NCBI GenBank assembly: GCA_038501625.1
Contig: JAZAYU010000009.1
Span: 4,959,001-5,023,000, forward strand
Source of the DNA: Corbicula japonica
Lineage: Eukaryota; Mollusca; Bivalvia; Venerida; Cyrenidae
DNA: 64,000 nucleotides
Direction of reading: 5' to 3'
Shown: positions 44,257 through 52,508 of the stretch, piece by piece
Layout of the letters: every line of letters begins with the position of its first letter
How positions within the stretch are numbered: the first letter of the stretch is position 1
Position numbers and translations under genes: made by a program
Notes under the pieces: model-generated
What the model was told of the DNA's origin: nothing
Seen by the model: the letters and a program-made list of their open reading frames with translations, nothing else
Databases searched by the model: none

Positions 44257-44590
44257 CTTTTTCTATAGTCATATTTTCACTTTCTTTAGCATTAAAATTA
44301 ATATGTTTTGTTGTTGTCAGCAAAGCAGTAAAAGGAGCAAGATACATTCCATATCTATAATACAATTCACAACATGTGCTGGTCAAAGCATGATTGATAA
44401 ACGGATCTTCTTCTAAATCTTGTATTAATTTTGGCGGATCAACAACATTAAAATATTTTGATACACCCATGACATATAAATTAATGAAAGAGTTTCCCAA
44501 TGTTTTAGTCATACTCGCTCCTAATATAGCTTCATATCTGCAGTATAGTTTGTTTATTTGTTCTGGTGTCATTGTATCAATGTCCGACAT
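44249..44590 (-). CDS. Polinton protein of unknown function (113 aa)
   Basis: Soluble, helix-rich, begins MSDIDTMTPEQINKLYCRYE and ends in an acidic tail (NMTIEKDE). Two Cys in a row at about residues 73-74 (TSTCCELYYRYG). No motif recognised. Its 3' end overlaps the start of the next gene by 8 bp. The start follows ACTTACAAATG. Confidence 0.55.
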   Translation of the reverse strand: MSDIDTMTPEQINKLYCRYEAILGASMTKTLGNSFINLYVMGVSKYFNVVDPPKLIQDLEEDPFINHALTSTCCELYYRYGMYLAPFTALLTTTKHINFNAKESENMTIEKDE

Positions 44591-44614
44591 TTGTAAGTCT
44601 TTACCAAGATATTG

Positions 44615-44890
44615 TTAACTTCCTCCGCCGGCAACAATGGCTGATAACCTTTCACGTTTTGTTTCATTGTATTCATTATTTAAAGGAACTGCTCCGCTTT
44701 GAGGGTACCGCTCGCTCCGCTCGCTTTGATCCTTTTCTATTTCATTAAGTATTTCTTTAGCATCCATTTTTAAATATTTATTTTTTACTTTTAAATATTT
44801 ATTTTTTATTTTCAAATAATTAAATACCACATATCCAACTATTGATAAAACTGCAGTGTTTGATGCAATTGTTAATATTTTAAGAAGCAT
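44615..44890 (-). CDS. Small Polinton protein, one possible membrane helix
   Basis: The longest frame gives 91 aa with an N-terminal hydrophobic helix (LLKILTIASNTAVLSIVGYV). A second Met at 44767 lies after TATTTAAAAATGG, exactly the start context of neighbours, and would give a 50-aa soluble protein (MDAKEILNEIEKDQ...). Which start is used is open. The GC-rich dispersed motif at 44710-44724 lies in frame and encodes Ser-Glu-Arg repeats, so it may be a late insertion. Confidence 0.5.
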   Translation of the reverse strand: MLLKILTIASNTAVLSIVGYVVFNYLKIKNKYLKVKNKYLKMDAKEILNEIEKDQSERSERYPQSGAVPLNNEYNETKRERLSAIVAGGGS

Positions 44891-44911
44891 TGCTTTTTAT
44901 TAGTATATTTT

Positions 44912-44988
44912 AAGCATTTCTGAAGCATTACTAAAGCATTACTAAAGAATTACTAAAGCATTACTAAAGCATTGCTGAAGCATTGCTT
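44912..44988. repeat. 11-bp tandem repeat
   Basis: Seven units of AAGCATTACTA with few changes, between the small gene at 44615 and the ATPase, followed by GC-rich dispersed motif site 3 (45009-45040). Confidence 0.85.
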
Positions 44989-45008
44989 AAGCGAAAGTGC
45001 TCAACTTG

Positions 45009-45040
45009 CTCGCTCTAAGCGGCCCGCTTGCTCCGCTCGC
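45009..45040. repeat. GC-rich dispersed motif, site 3
   Basis: Two partial matches (GCTCGCTCTAAGCGG and TTGCTCCGCTCGC), immediately after the ATPase stop codon. Confidence 0.6.
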
Positions 45041-45044
45041 ACGC

Positions 45045-45674
45045 TTAATCAACCACCCAATAATCGGTAGGTTGGTCAGTTTTCAAAATTAATTTACGAT
45101 GCTTCTTTTTTTTTAGTTCTTCTTTTATTCTTTGTCGATCTTCCAATGTAGGAACAACATCGTTCTCTCTCAAACAATTTTCAAAACTATCTCTATCTTT
45201 AGTGTAAAACATGCATAACCATTTTCTTTGTTCTCTTAAATCTTTTAAAACTGAATTGTATCTTTGTGAAATAACCCATACTGATTCTTTCTCGTGTCTG
45301 CCTGAGAAAGCTAGTTCTGAGAGCATGTCTCTTTTCTTTGTTAATTCTTTTGTAGCACTGCAATCATCAATGATGTATAGGGTAGGGGAACCAGCAAACT
45401 TATTAAAGTAAAACCTTAACAGTTCTTGTAATCTCTCTTCTCCATTATCTACAGGGTTTACGATTATAACATTCTTTGTTTTCGGTTTTCTAACGTCACC
45501 AATCCACTCACGATTTTTGTATGCCTTGTTCCATTGAATTGTTGGGCAAAGTATAACAATATGACAAAATACACTTCTATATTCTTTTTCTAATAAATCA
45601 AGGACAAATTCAGTTTTTCCACAACCAGTTTGACCACAAATAATTGCACAATGAGGATATTTAGGGAGTTCCAT
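45045..45674 (-). CDS. Polinton genome-packaging ATPase (FtsK/HerA type)
   Basis: 209 aa. Walker A GQTGCGKT at 14-21, Walker B hydrophobic run LYIIDD with acidic pair at 103-104, and an arginine-rich sensor-like region (SGRHEKESVWVISQRYNS). Length and motifs match the A32-like packaging ATPases of Polintons, virophages and related DNA viruses, which pump the genome into the capsid. It lies directly downstream of the major capsid gene on the same strand, with nine bases between them. Intact. Confidence 0.92.
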   Translation of the reverse strand: MELPKYPHCAIICGQTGCGKTEFVLDLLEKEYRSVFCHIVILCPTIQWNKAYKNREWIGDVRKPKTKNVIIVNPVDNGEERLQELLRFYFNKFAGSPTLYIIDDCSATKELTKKRDMLSELAFSGRHEKESVWVISQRYNSVLKDLREQRKWLCMFYTKDRDSFENCLRENDVVPTLEDRQRIKEELKKKKHRKLILKTDQPTDYWVVD

Positions 45675-45682
45675 TTTCTATA

Positions 45683-46948
45683 TTAGTAATTAACTTCTTT
45701 AAATTTACCATCTTCAAAATTAATTTGTGCATCTTGTATAACAAACAGATAAACATTTATTGACTCATCTGCTTCTGCTTCTTTCGTTATTTGTATTGTG
45801 ATACCTTCTGATGCATTTTCAATTCTTCTTCCTGACCCATGTAGTGAGTTATCATCCGTTGAACGTAAATCTAGCCATAATGCATAATTGCTGGTCAGAT
45901 ATTTTTCTAATGTTGTATCAGCAAAATATAAATCTTTTGCAATCATATGTGTTTCTTTATTTCGTTTTGAATTCAAAGCAAAGAATTTATTTATCTCATC
46001 CCATTGTTGATATGCTTTCATTCCTTGACTGTATAGTTGATTTGGGACTCCTTCTATTGTCATTTCTACTTTTGTTATTTTAGGATTGTAATAAGTTTCA
46101 GTTGATGTTCTTTCCGGGTCTTCGAACAGCATCAGGATACCTTTCATACTTCTCGCAGGAACATTTAGATTAATATTCCAAAGCGTATCAGATTTGTTTT
46201 TAGTTATTTTCCTGTGTCTTAGTATTCTGTCATATAAAATAACCATTTTACCGCTGATTTGCTGTCTTATTTGTCTTGCTAATTCAATATCAGAAACGGT
46301 ATCAAATTCCAAACAAATATTTTTGATTAAATAACTTGAAGTAGTATCTGTTGATTTAATAACTTTGTTATAATCATTAAATGTAAGTTCATATTCAAGT
46401 CTATCTCCTATACCAGCTTGATAAAATGGCATATGCGTTTCTAATAATTCAAAATCAAGCGGGATGCAAAATCTATTTTTGTATGCATTTGCTATGGCCC
46501 CATCTCCTTCGTTTGCAGACGCATCTTTAGCACTAACTCTGTGTTTCAACATGTTTGTTTTGCCAATGCCTTGGTATGCCATATTCACACGTTCTGTAGG
46601 AGTCCTCCATAAGTCGAGATAACAATGGTAAATATCACTATCATCGATTGACATCACTTCATTACCTGATATCCTTAAGGTTGTTTTCTTAACGATAGCT
46701 CTCCCAAGGTTTTGATACACTGTTGCGTTTGCGTCTGTGCTTTTGATTTCAATTTCAAATGCTAATCTGACTGTTCCGGGAACAATAACTTCATTACTAC
46801 TTAGATTAGGAAATCTCACTAACAATTGTTGATTTTGATCAATAGTTGAAGGATTATTGGTTATTACAACACTTTGCCTAATTCCCTTTGCTCCTCTTGG
46901 TTCTCTTATTTTTCTGTAAGGATTTAATTTTTCTCCGTAAGCCGACAT
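45683..46948 (-). CDS. Major capsid protein, double jelly-roll type
   Basis: 421 aa. Characteristic Polinton MCP blocks include an N-terminal SVVITNNPSTIDQNQQLLVR, an FPNLSSNEVIVPGTVRLAFE strand pair, and IPLDFELLETHMPFYQ between the two jelly rolls. The double jelly-roll fold is the shell of Polinton-like, adenovirus-like and virophage capsids. The frame is complete. The start at 46948 follows CTTTAAAAAATG and is divergent from the 46978 gene by 29 bp. An open MCP in an element with a dead polymerase suggests recent decay. Confidence 0.9.
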   Translation of the reverse strand: MSAYGEKLNPYRKIREPRGAKGIRQSVVITNNPSTIDQNQQLLVRFPNLSSNEVIVPGTVRLAFEIEIKSTDANATVYQNLGRAIVKKTTLRISGNEVMSIDDSDIYHCYLDLWRTPTERVNMAYQGIGKTNMLKHRVSAKDASANEGDGAIANAYKNRFCIPLDFELLETHMPFYQAGIGDRLEYELTFNDYNKVIKSTDTTSSYLIKNICLEFDTVSDIELARQIRQQISGKMVILYDRILRHRKITKNKSDTLWNINLNVPARSMKGILMLFEDPERTSTETYYNPKITKVEMTIEGVPNQLYSQGMKAYQQWDEINKFFALNSKRNKETHMIAKDLYFADTTLEKYLTSNYALWLDLRSTDDNSLHGSGRRIENASEGITIQITKEAEADESINVYLFVIQDAQINFEDGKFKEVNY

Positions 46949-46977
46949 TTTTTAAAGATATTTTTTAACGAATCAAA

Positions 46978-48252
46978 ATGGCTGAATATGAAAATCCTGC
47001 TTATGATGACTTAGATGTAGATGAGGAATTAGATGATGAACTGCGTGCGGATAAGGATGATGAATTTAATAGAATTATACAAACCCAAAGTGCTCATATT
47101 GAGGGTACCAGTAATGTTGATATGAGAACACAATTAATAGTAGAACAGAAACAATATATAGTTAAAGAATATTACAAGTTTATAAAAGAAAAGTATGGGT
47201 TAGACCCAGATTATATTGATTATACAAACTTTAAACTTGGCCCTGATAATAAAACACTATTTTTAATTGTTGGAGATAAAGAGATTCAAATAACTGCCAA
47301 AAAAAGGTGTTGGTTTTATAAACTTAAATACTTTGGCGAGTAGAATTGGTAAGGGTGGAACAAATATAATTAGAAACTTATTAAACTTACCTGATTATGA
47401 ATCTAGAAAAAAAACATTACCAGCACAGGCTGTTGCAAGTTTACAAAATTTAAAAAATAACCTACCCGTTGTTGATAATGTAGAAATGACTGATTTACCT
47501 AATGCAGCTGAAACTGCAGTGAAAGAAATAGAAACATCATTTACTGTAATCGGACAAGAAACACAAACAGATATAACAAAGAGAGAAATGGATGGTATTT
47601 TAACAGCAATGACTACGGTTAAAGAAGAGATTGCAAATGAATTGGCTAAATTGAATGAAACAAATATAGACTTGGGGAGAGAAAAAGATAAATTAGAACT
47701 AACCAAAGCGGATAATGATGAATTCCAAATAGATAGAATAAGTAGTCGGATAAGAGATTTGGAATCTGAGAGAAGTGCAAGGCTGGAAGTAATTAATGTT
47801 AATAGAGATAAATTACGCAGTCAGGTAAATAGAATCAAGGAAACAATTAACAAGGTATTAAAAGAAGACACTACATTAGCCGAAAGAATTAAAACGTTAT
47901 TTAGAGAACAAGGAATTACAATTGTTAGTGTTTTAACTGCTTTTGGAATGATTATTGGTGTTATTGTTGAGACTTTTATTCCTACTACTGGTGGTGGAAC
48001 TGCAACACCTAAACCTCCTCCAAAAGATGATGTAAAAGATTGGATAAAAAACAATTATCAAATCTTGGGAAATTATTAGCTAAACTTGCAGGAAAGGCAG
48101 CAGAAGCGTTGCCTGGTATTATTGGTGCTATTGTGTCTTGGTTGTTGTCTTCTGCCGGTAAAGTTGTCGGCTGGTTTGGTGAACATTTATGGGCATTGGT
48201 TTTTCTTGTTGCTGGACTGTTGTATGCTGCTGTAAGAGAGTATATCTCATAG
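46978..48252 (+). pseudogene. Conserved Polinton coiled-coil membrane protein, two frameshifts
   Basis: Three frames belong together: 46978-47343, 47340-48055 and 48040-48252. The first shift, near 47325-47330, looks like one extra base; the second, in an A run near 48045-48052, like one missing base. The N terminus is acidic (DDLDVDEELDDEL). The middle carries a GKGGTNIIRNLLNLPDY motif, then a long coiled coil (residues about 200-300). A first membrane segment (VSVLTAFGMIIGVIVETF) and a Pro-rich linker follow, then a C-terminal pair of hydrophobic segments (GIIGAIVSWLLS and LWALVFLVAGLLYA). I regard it as one of the long conserved Polinton proteins, probably virion-associated; function unproven. 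Confidence 0.75.
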
Positions 48253-49615
48253 ATAGTAAGCGCAACAATACCCATTACTATACTTCCTACAATTAATGCT
48301 TTTTTATTATCTTCATGTTGGATTGCTGTTTTCTTTTCTTGTTTAATTGATTCCAGTGGGGGTTTCTTTACAGGTTGAGCGAGCGAAGCGAGCGGTTCCC
48401 TTACTGGCAGAGATTTCTTTGTTTCGGGTAGAGATTTCTTTGTTGGGGTTCCTTTTACTTTCACATTTTGTTTTGTAGGGATGGGTTGGTTATTCACACC
48501 ATCATTCAAACCAAGCTCTTGATCATCAGTAGCTACTACAATCTCATTATTATAATCTTGGATTGTTCCAATTCTTAATTCCATATTACTTGGTGACATA
48601 TATAATCCAATTCCGTAAACATAGTCAATTTTACTTCGGGCATATTTTAGTGTGTTTTGATATCTTGTAATTTGACTTGGTAAATCTACCGGACTATTGA
48701 TGGCATCCTCAACGTTTGCAAGGAATTGTTTTTGAGCATCAAAAGCTGTTCCTGTTCCGAGTATATCTGTTCTCGTTTGAGATTGTGAGCCGAGGATAGC
48801 CCAGCAATAAGTCCTTATGGATTCGTTAATCCGTTCAACACCTGCTCTTGTAAAACCTTGTGACGTATCAAGAACAAATGTGGTCCATGCATCCTTAACA
48901 TCATCAGGTTGTTGAATATAGTCAATGTGGATTTTCTTAGGTGGTAAATATTCGCATGATGAAATACCACAGCGTCTGCCACCTGAAACCTCAGGTCCAA
49001 ATGTCATTTTTGACAAGTCTAAATCAGTTGCTGTACTACTAGCAATGTGTTGGGATGAATAATCATGTCTAAAATCCGTTCGTTTCCAAGCAGTATGACT
49101 TGTTGTGTAAACGACTCCAAGACCATAACCATGTTTCCAGTCTGCATTAGGGTCTACATTAAACTCTTTACATATACGTTCATAGGCTCCGCGGTCATAG
49201 TTGTTATCGAAGGCATTCCAGCTTTTATCTTGTGGCAGGGCAATGCTTAATTCAAATAGTATTCGTCTTGTTTGGTAATAAATATGAAACAAGAATAAAG
49301 AACCGGTCAAGCCATCCGCTTTTAAATGATTGTTAACATCTATACCACAACCTGTAGTGGCACACCATATTGCAAAGTTTAGTTGGTTTTGCCAGAATTG
49401 TAACCAGTCTGTATTCCAACGTTGTACTATGCTTCTGAAGATACATGCGGTAATTTATATTTTTCAAATATGTTCGGGAAATCTACGTTGAAACTTTTTT
49501 TATCCGATGAAATAACAATGGATTGTTTAATGATATCAATTGATTTTTTACTAAATGAACTTCCCGAAGGGTACTTGACGTCCTTATTGTATTTGAATTC
49601 TTTCTGTACTGTCAT
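48009..49615 (-). pseudogene. Conserved Polinton structural-type protein, one frameshift
   Basis: The frame 49427-49615 opens with MTVQKEFKYNK and stops at 49427-49429. The rest of the gene continues in another frame from about 49435 down to 48009, implying a one-base shift near 49430-49440. Blocks in the body are WQNQLNFAIWCATTGCG-like sequence at about 49330-49400, SWNAFDNNYDRGAYERICKE, GGRRCGISSCEYLPPKKIH and a C-terminal membrane helix (ALIVGSIVMGIVALTIYEIY). I recall this as a recurrent Polinton gene of about 500 residues, but cannot name its function. Its 3' 240 bp overlap the 46978 gene on the opposite strand; either genuine overlap or loss of the original stop. Confidence 0.7.
48377..48395. 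repeat. GC-rich dispersed motif, site 4
   Basis: GAGCGAGCGAAGCGAGCGG, in frame within the 48009 gene, where it encodes PLASLA-type residues in a low-complexity linker. Confidence 0.6.
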
Positions 49616-49631
49616 TTTTATTTATTAAAAA
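49616..49631. promoter_or_regulatory. 16-bp divergent start region
   Basis: TTTTTATTTATTAAAA separates two start codons facing away from each other (49615 minus, 49632 plus). It leaves no room for separate leaders or core promoters, so either transcription starts inside the genes or a short A/T element serves both strands. Confidence 0.5.
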
Positions 49632-50276
49632 ATGTATCATACAATTTCTGATATTGATAATACAATAAACTTACAAAAATATATAGATAACAAATGTGGT
49701 AATAAGAGAATTGGATTGAAGAGTTTTACTTATACAATAGGTTGGTATAATTTGGTTGGTGAATATATCCAAAAGATTGGCGAAAGTCCTCATAGAATTG
49801 CAGATGGTTATTATGGTTTCCAACAAATAGAAGATATATTTCAAAGTAATAATATTACATTATCTGTAAATGAAACAAATGGTATTGCTTCTTTAATTAC
49901 TTCTAATGAATTGAAGATGAGTAAAGGTTTAAGAGATATATTAGGGTTTGAAAATAAGAAAAAAATTGATGTTGATGAAACGCACTATGGTAAAAGAACA
50001 ATAGATTTTGCACCTTATAAACAACTATACGTTCATCTTGAGCAGATAAATAGCGCTTACAATTTCTTTAATGGTGCTCCTAGTAATATTCTTAGTGTTG
50101 TTCCCGTTGAGAATAAATCGTTTGGTGATATTGTTCATACACAATTTGGTAATCCGGCATACAAACAATTGACACATGGTGATATTTCAGAATTAAGTAT
50201 AAGCGTTTGTGATGAGAACAATCAGAAAATAAACAACAATGGTTTACCAATTAATTGTGTGTTAGAAATTATTTGA
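49632..50276 (+). CDS. Minor capsid (penton-like, single jelly-roll) protein
   Basis: 214 aa. The C-terminal half has the pattern I associate with Polinton/adintovirus penton proteins: YKQLYVHLEQINSAYNFFNG, a central VENKSFGDIVHT, then NPAYKQLTHGDISELSISV and GLPINCVLEII at the end. Such proteins form the pentameric vertex of the capsid. The start follows TATTAAAAAATG. No lesion. It opens the plus-strand pair with the 50297 gene before the right TIR. Confidence 0.8.
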   Translation: MYHTISDIDNTINLQKYIDNKCGNKRIGLKSFTYTIGWYNLVGEYIQKIGESPHRIADGYYGFQQIEDIFQSNNITLSVNETNGIASLITSNELKMSKGLRDILGFENKKKIDVDETHYGKRTIDFAPYKQLYVHLEQINSAYNFFNGAPSNILSVVPVENKSFGDIVHTQFGNPAYKQLTHGDISELSISVCDENNQKINNNGLPINCVLEII

Positions 50277-50296
50277 CTTAAAAAATATATAAAAAA

Positions 50297-50929
50297 GTGA
50301 AACCACCTACAGCGCCGAATTTATATCCAGAATTGCCCAGTGAAGACGGGCAAAATTATAGATTACAGAAAATATCAGAAATTGAGAAAACATTAATTGA
50401 TGAGAGAGATGCTCGCAAAGCATTATATAAGAAATATAAACGTGGAATTAATATTACTGATGGTGTTGATACTTTTCTAATGTCAGCATTCGTTATTTTA
50501 GCAAGTGTTGGTTTAACTGTTCCTTTTTTCTTACCATTGGAAATTGCTGCTGCTGCATGTGGAGGTTTAGGAATTTGTTTTAATTTTGTTAGACGTAAAT
50601 TACATGCAAAAACACAAAAACATTATGAGATTAAAACTATTGCTGATAGTAAGTTGAATAGTATAAAAGACTTGATTTCTAAGGCTTTGACAGATGGTCA
50701 GATATCTGAAAATGAATTTAAACTTGTATTAGATGAATTAGATAAATATAACAATCTGAAAGATAATTTACATTCAAAGCAAACAGGATTGAGTGAAACA
50801 GAAAGAAAAAAACTTATTGAGGAAGGTAAGGCTCCGGCTTTAAGTGAGATTAAAAAAAATGGAAAATGTTTGATTTTATTCAATAAAATTACTATAGTAA
50901 ATGACCCACAACCAAAATATAAAAGTTAA
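50297..50929 (+). CDS. Conserved Polinton membrane protein, start codon GTG (210 aa)
   Basis: N terminus Pro-rich (PPTAPNLYPELPS), a charged region with YKKYKRGINITDGVD, a strongly hydrophobic segment (about 56-97), and a helical C-terminal half including KALTDGQISENEFKLVLDEL. The layout recurs in Polintons; function unknown. The first codon of the frame is GTG after ATAAAAAA, where sister genes have ATG in the same context, so the start was probably lost by an A-to-G change. Otherwise open. Confidence 0.6.
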   Translation: MKPPTAPNLYPELPSEDGQNYRLQKISEIEKTLIDERDARKALYKKYKRGINITDGVDTFLMSAFVILASVGLTVPFFLPLEIAAAACGGLGICFNFVRRKLHAKTQKHYEIKTIADSKLNSIKDLISKALTDGQISENEFKLVLDELDKYNNLKDNLHSKQTGLSETERKKLIEEGKAPALSEIKKNGKCLILFNKITIVNDPQPKYKS

Positions 50930-50931
50930 TA

Positions 50932-51299
50932 TTTTTTTTCACTTTTTACACTTTACAGTTTTTACACTTTTTTTACTTTTACGTTTTTTACTTGTTCTTG
51001 AAGGGTACTGGAAGAGGGGCGGTTAATTTTTTAGGAGGGAGAGGAGCTGGAGGGGCAGTTAATTTTTTTAAAATAGGGGGTGCGCTATGCAGAACGTAAC
51101 AAACTTTTTGAGAAAGGTATGGATCAGGCAAAAACGAAATGAAAAAGTGCGAAACTATAAAATTATAAATTAACACTTTATAGTTTCACACTTTTTTTTT
51201 TCACTTTTTACGTTTTTTACTGGCTCTTGAAGGGTAGTACTGGGAGAGGGGGGTGGTTAAAAAAAAGGGTGCGCAGGTTGCGCTTAATACACCACTACT
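50932..51299 (-). repeat. Polinton right TIR
   Basis: Inverted copy of 36757-37125. Ends in AATACACCACTACT, followed directly by the CATGAT target duplication. Confidence 0.9.
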
Positions 51300-51305
51300 C
51301 ATGAT

Positions 51306-51472
51306 CCGACAAAATGTTTATGTCGACAACAGCTGTGACATTAGGGGTCACTCTATTCTTGCGTTGAGAACGTCGTGTTTGCCGTTCCGGTGACGGGGAA
51401 AATAGAATCTGTCCACTGTTGTTCAACAACATGGTCTGGTATTCATTAGGCACACAGCCTGGTGGTGGAGGC
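51306..51472 (-). CDS. Possible host exon cut by the Polinton insertion
   Basis: On the minus strand an acceptor TTTATTTCAG ends at 51473 and opens PPPPGCVPNEYQTMLLNN and on through a basic RRSQRKNR stretch to ILSDH at the element border. In the uninterrupted site (flank at 36750 and below) the frame would run only three more codons to TAA, or to a GTAAAG donor. A second candidate exon at 51839-51951 has acceptor TTATACAG and encodes a Ser/Asp-rich segment ending PHNVFC. The protein is unrecognised. If real, the element sits in the last codons of a host gene. Confidence 0.35.
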
Positions 51473-51998
51473 TGAAATAAACAACACAAGCAGTTTGATA
51501 TTAATAAAATATGCTATAAATGTTACGAGTAATAATTGCATTTTATATACATACGAACATATAAACATATTTTCATTCGAATGTATGGGAAACAATAATT
51601 TTAGTTTGAGCCCTCGATGTGTTTTGTTTACAAGTTTTGATGTCGCAATAAAAGTTGAATGCTGTTTTATTTCTTTTCAACCGGCTAAATTTCTTGAAGT
51701 TCGGATATTTCTTAACATCATTTGTAACATGCTAAGAATTCTTCAAACTTTCTTATCCACTATTGAGCATGTGTTGACTGTCTTTATTATGCTTACGTGT
51801 ATTTTCATCCTTGAAATCCCGTCAAATCTCGCACCTACACAGAACACATTGTGAGGTTGTCCCACGTAGAGCGTCCGTTTACCATCACTTCCGTCGTCGT
51901 CGCTGACGGTAGCAGGTTGTTGTAGACTACGGGCCGCCAAGCTTCCGGCATCTGTATAACAAGTTGTCTATTCAAGCTTTTATAAAAAAAAGTAATAT

Positions 51999-52350
51999 AT
52001 GCATATCAGGAATCGCCACATTAAAAACCACAGCCTCTCCACGCAGCGAAAAAGATGAGAGGAAGAGAGAGAGCATGTTTTATATAAGTATGTCAATTCA
52101 AACAGGACGCAACAAACAATTAACGAAGAAGAGAGCCTTTGGGGATACCGCCTTGGAAAGGTCCGTGGCAAAACAAATTGCCACTGGGGGGTTAAACCAG
52201 GTTCTAGGTTGCACCAACCTCACACTTGCCCCAAAAGGTTCTCGTATCACAAAACAAGTACAAGTTGTCTTGGTGAAATAACTCTAACCCACCCATCGGC
52301 TCAACAATGTTGCATGCAAAGGCACACAAACATATAAAACATAAGAAGCT
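51999..52350 (+). mobile_element. Interspersed repeat with a conserved short reading frame, copy 2
   Basis: Plus-strand counterpart of the repeat at 8215. Frame 51964-52281 ends TALERSVAKQIATGGLNQ, LGCTNL, ITKQVQVVLVK and TAA. Compared with copy 1 many differences fall at third positions, as expected for sequence that was once translated. Left border ATATGCATATCAGGAAT. Confidence 0.6.
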
Positions 52351-52508
52351 AATAGCATTGCAAAGCCAAAGGGTAGGTACTCAATGATCTTACCGAGACC
52401 AGAGCTCCTGGAGTAAAATCAGCAAGAACACGATGACATGGATAAAAGAAACGAATCAAGCTTCTAGGTTCTTTTAAGAAAAGATTTCCCATAAACCTTC
52501 ATAAACTC

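Larger units (their letters stand above)
36757..51299. mobile_element. Polinton/Maverick (adintovirus-like) element, full length
   Basis: 14,543 bp with ends AGTAGTGGTGTATT and its exact complement, and a perfect 6-bp target duplication CATGAT at 36751-36756 and 51300-51305, the size known for Polintons. TIRs are about 370 bp. It encodes the hallmark set: protein-primed PolB, retroviral-like integrase, FtsK/HerA-type ATPase, double jelly-roll major capsid protein and penton-like protein, plus small membrane and coiled-coil proteins. Base composition is more AT-rich than the flanks. Lesions in PolB and in two structural-type genes show the copy is no longer autonomous, yet intact TIRs and target duplication show recent insertion. 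No adenain-like protease was found. Confidence 0.95.

Noticed and set aside
47333..47345. Independent gene starting at TTG 47333
   Set aside because: Non-ATG start is unlikely here; sequence continues the 46978 protein after a one-base shift.
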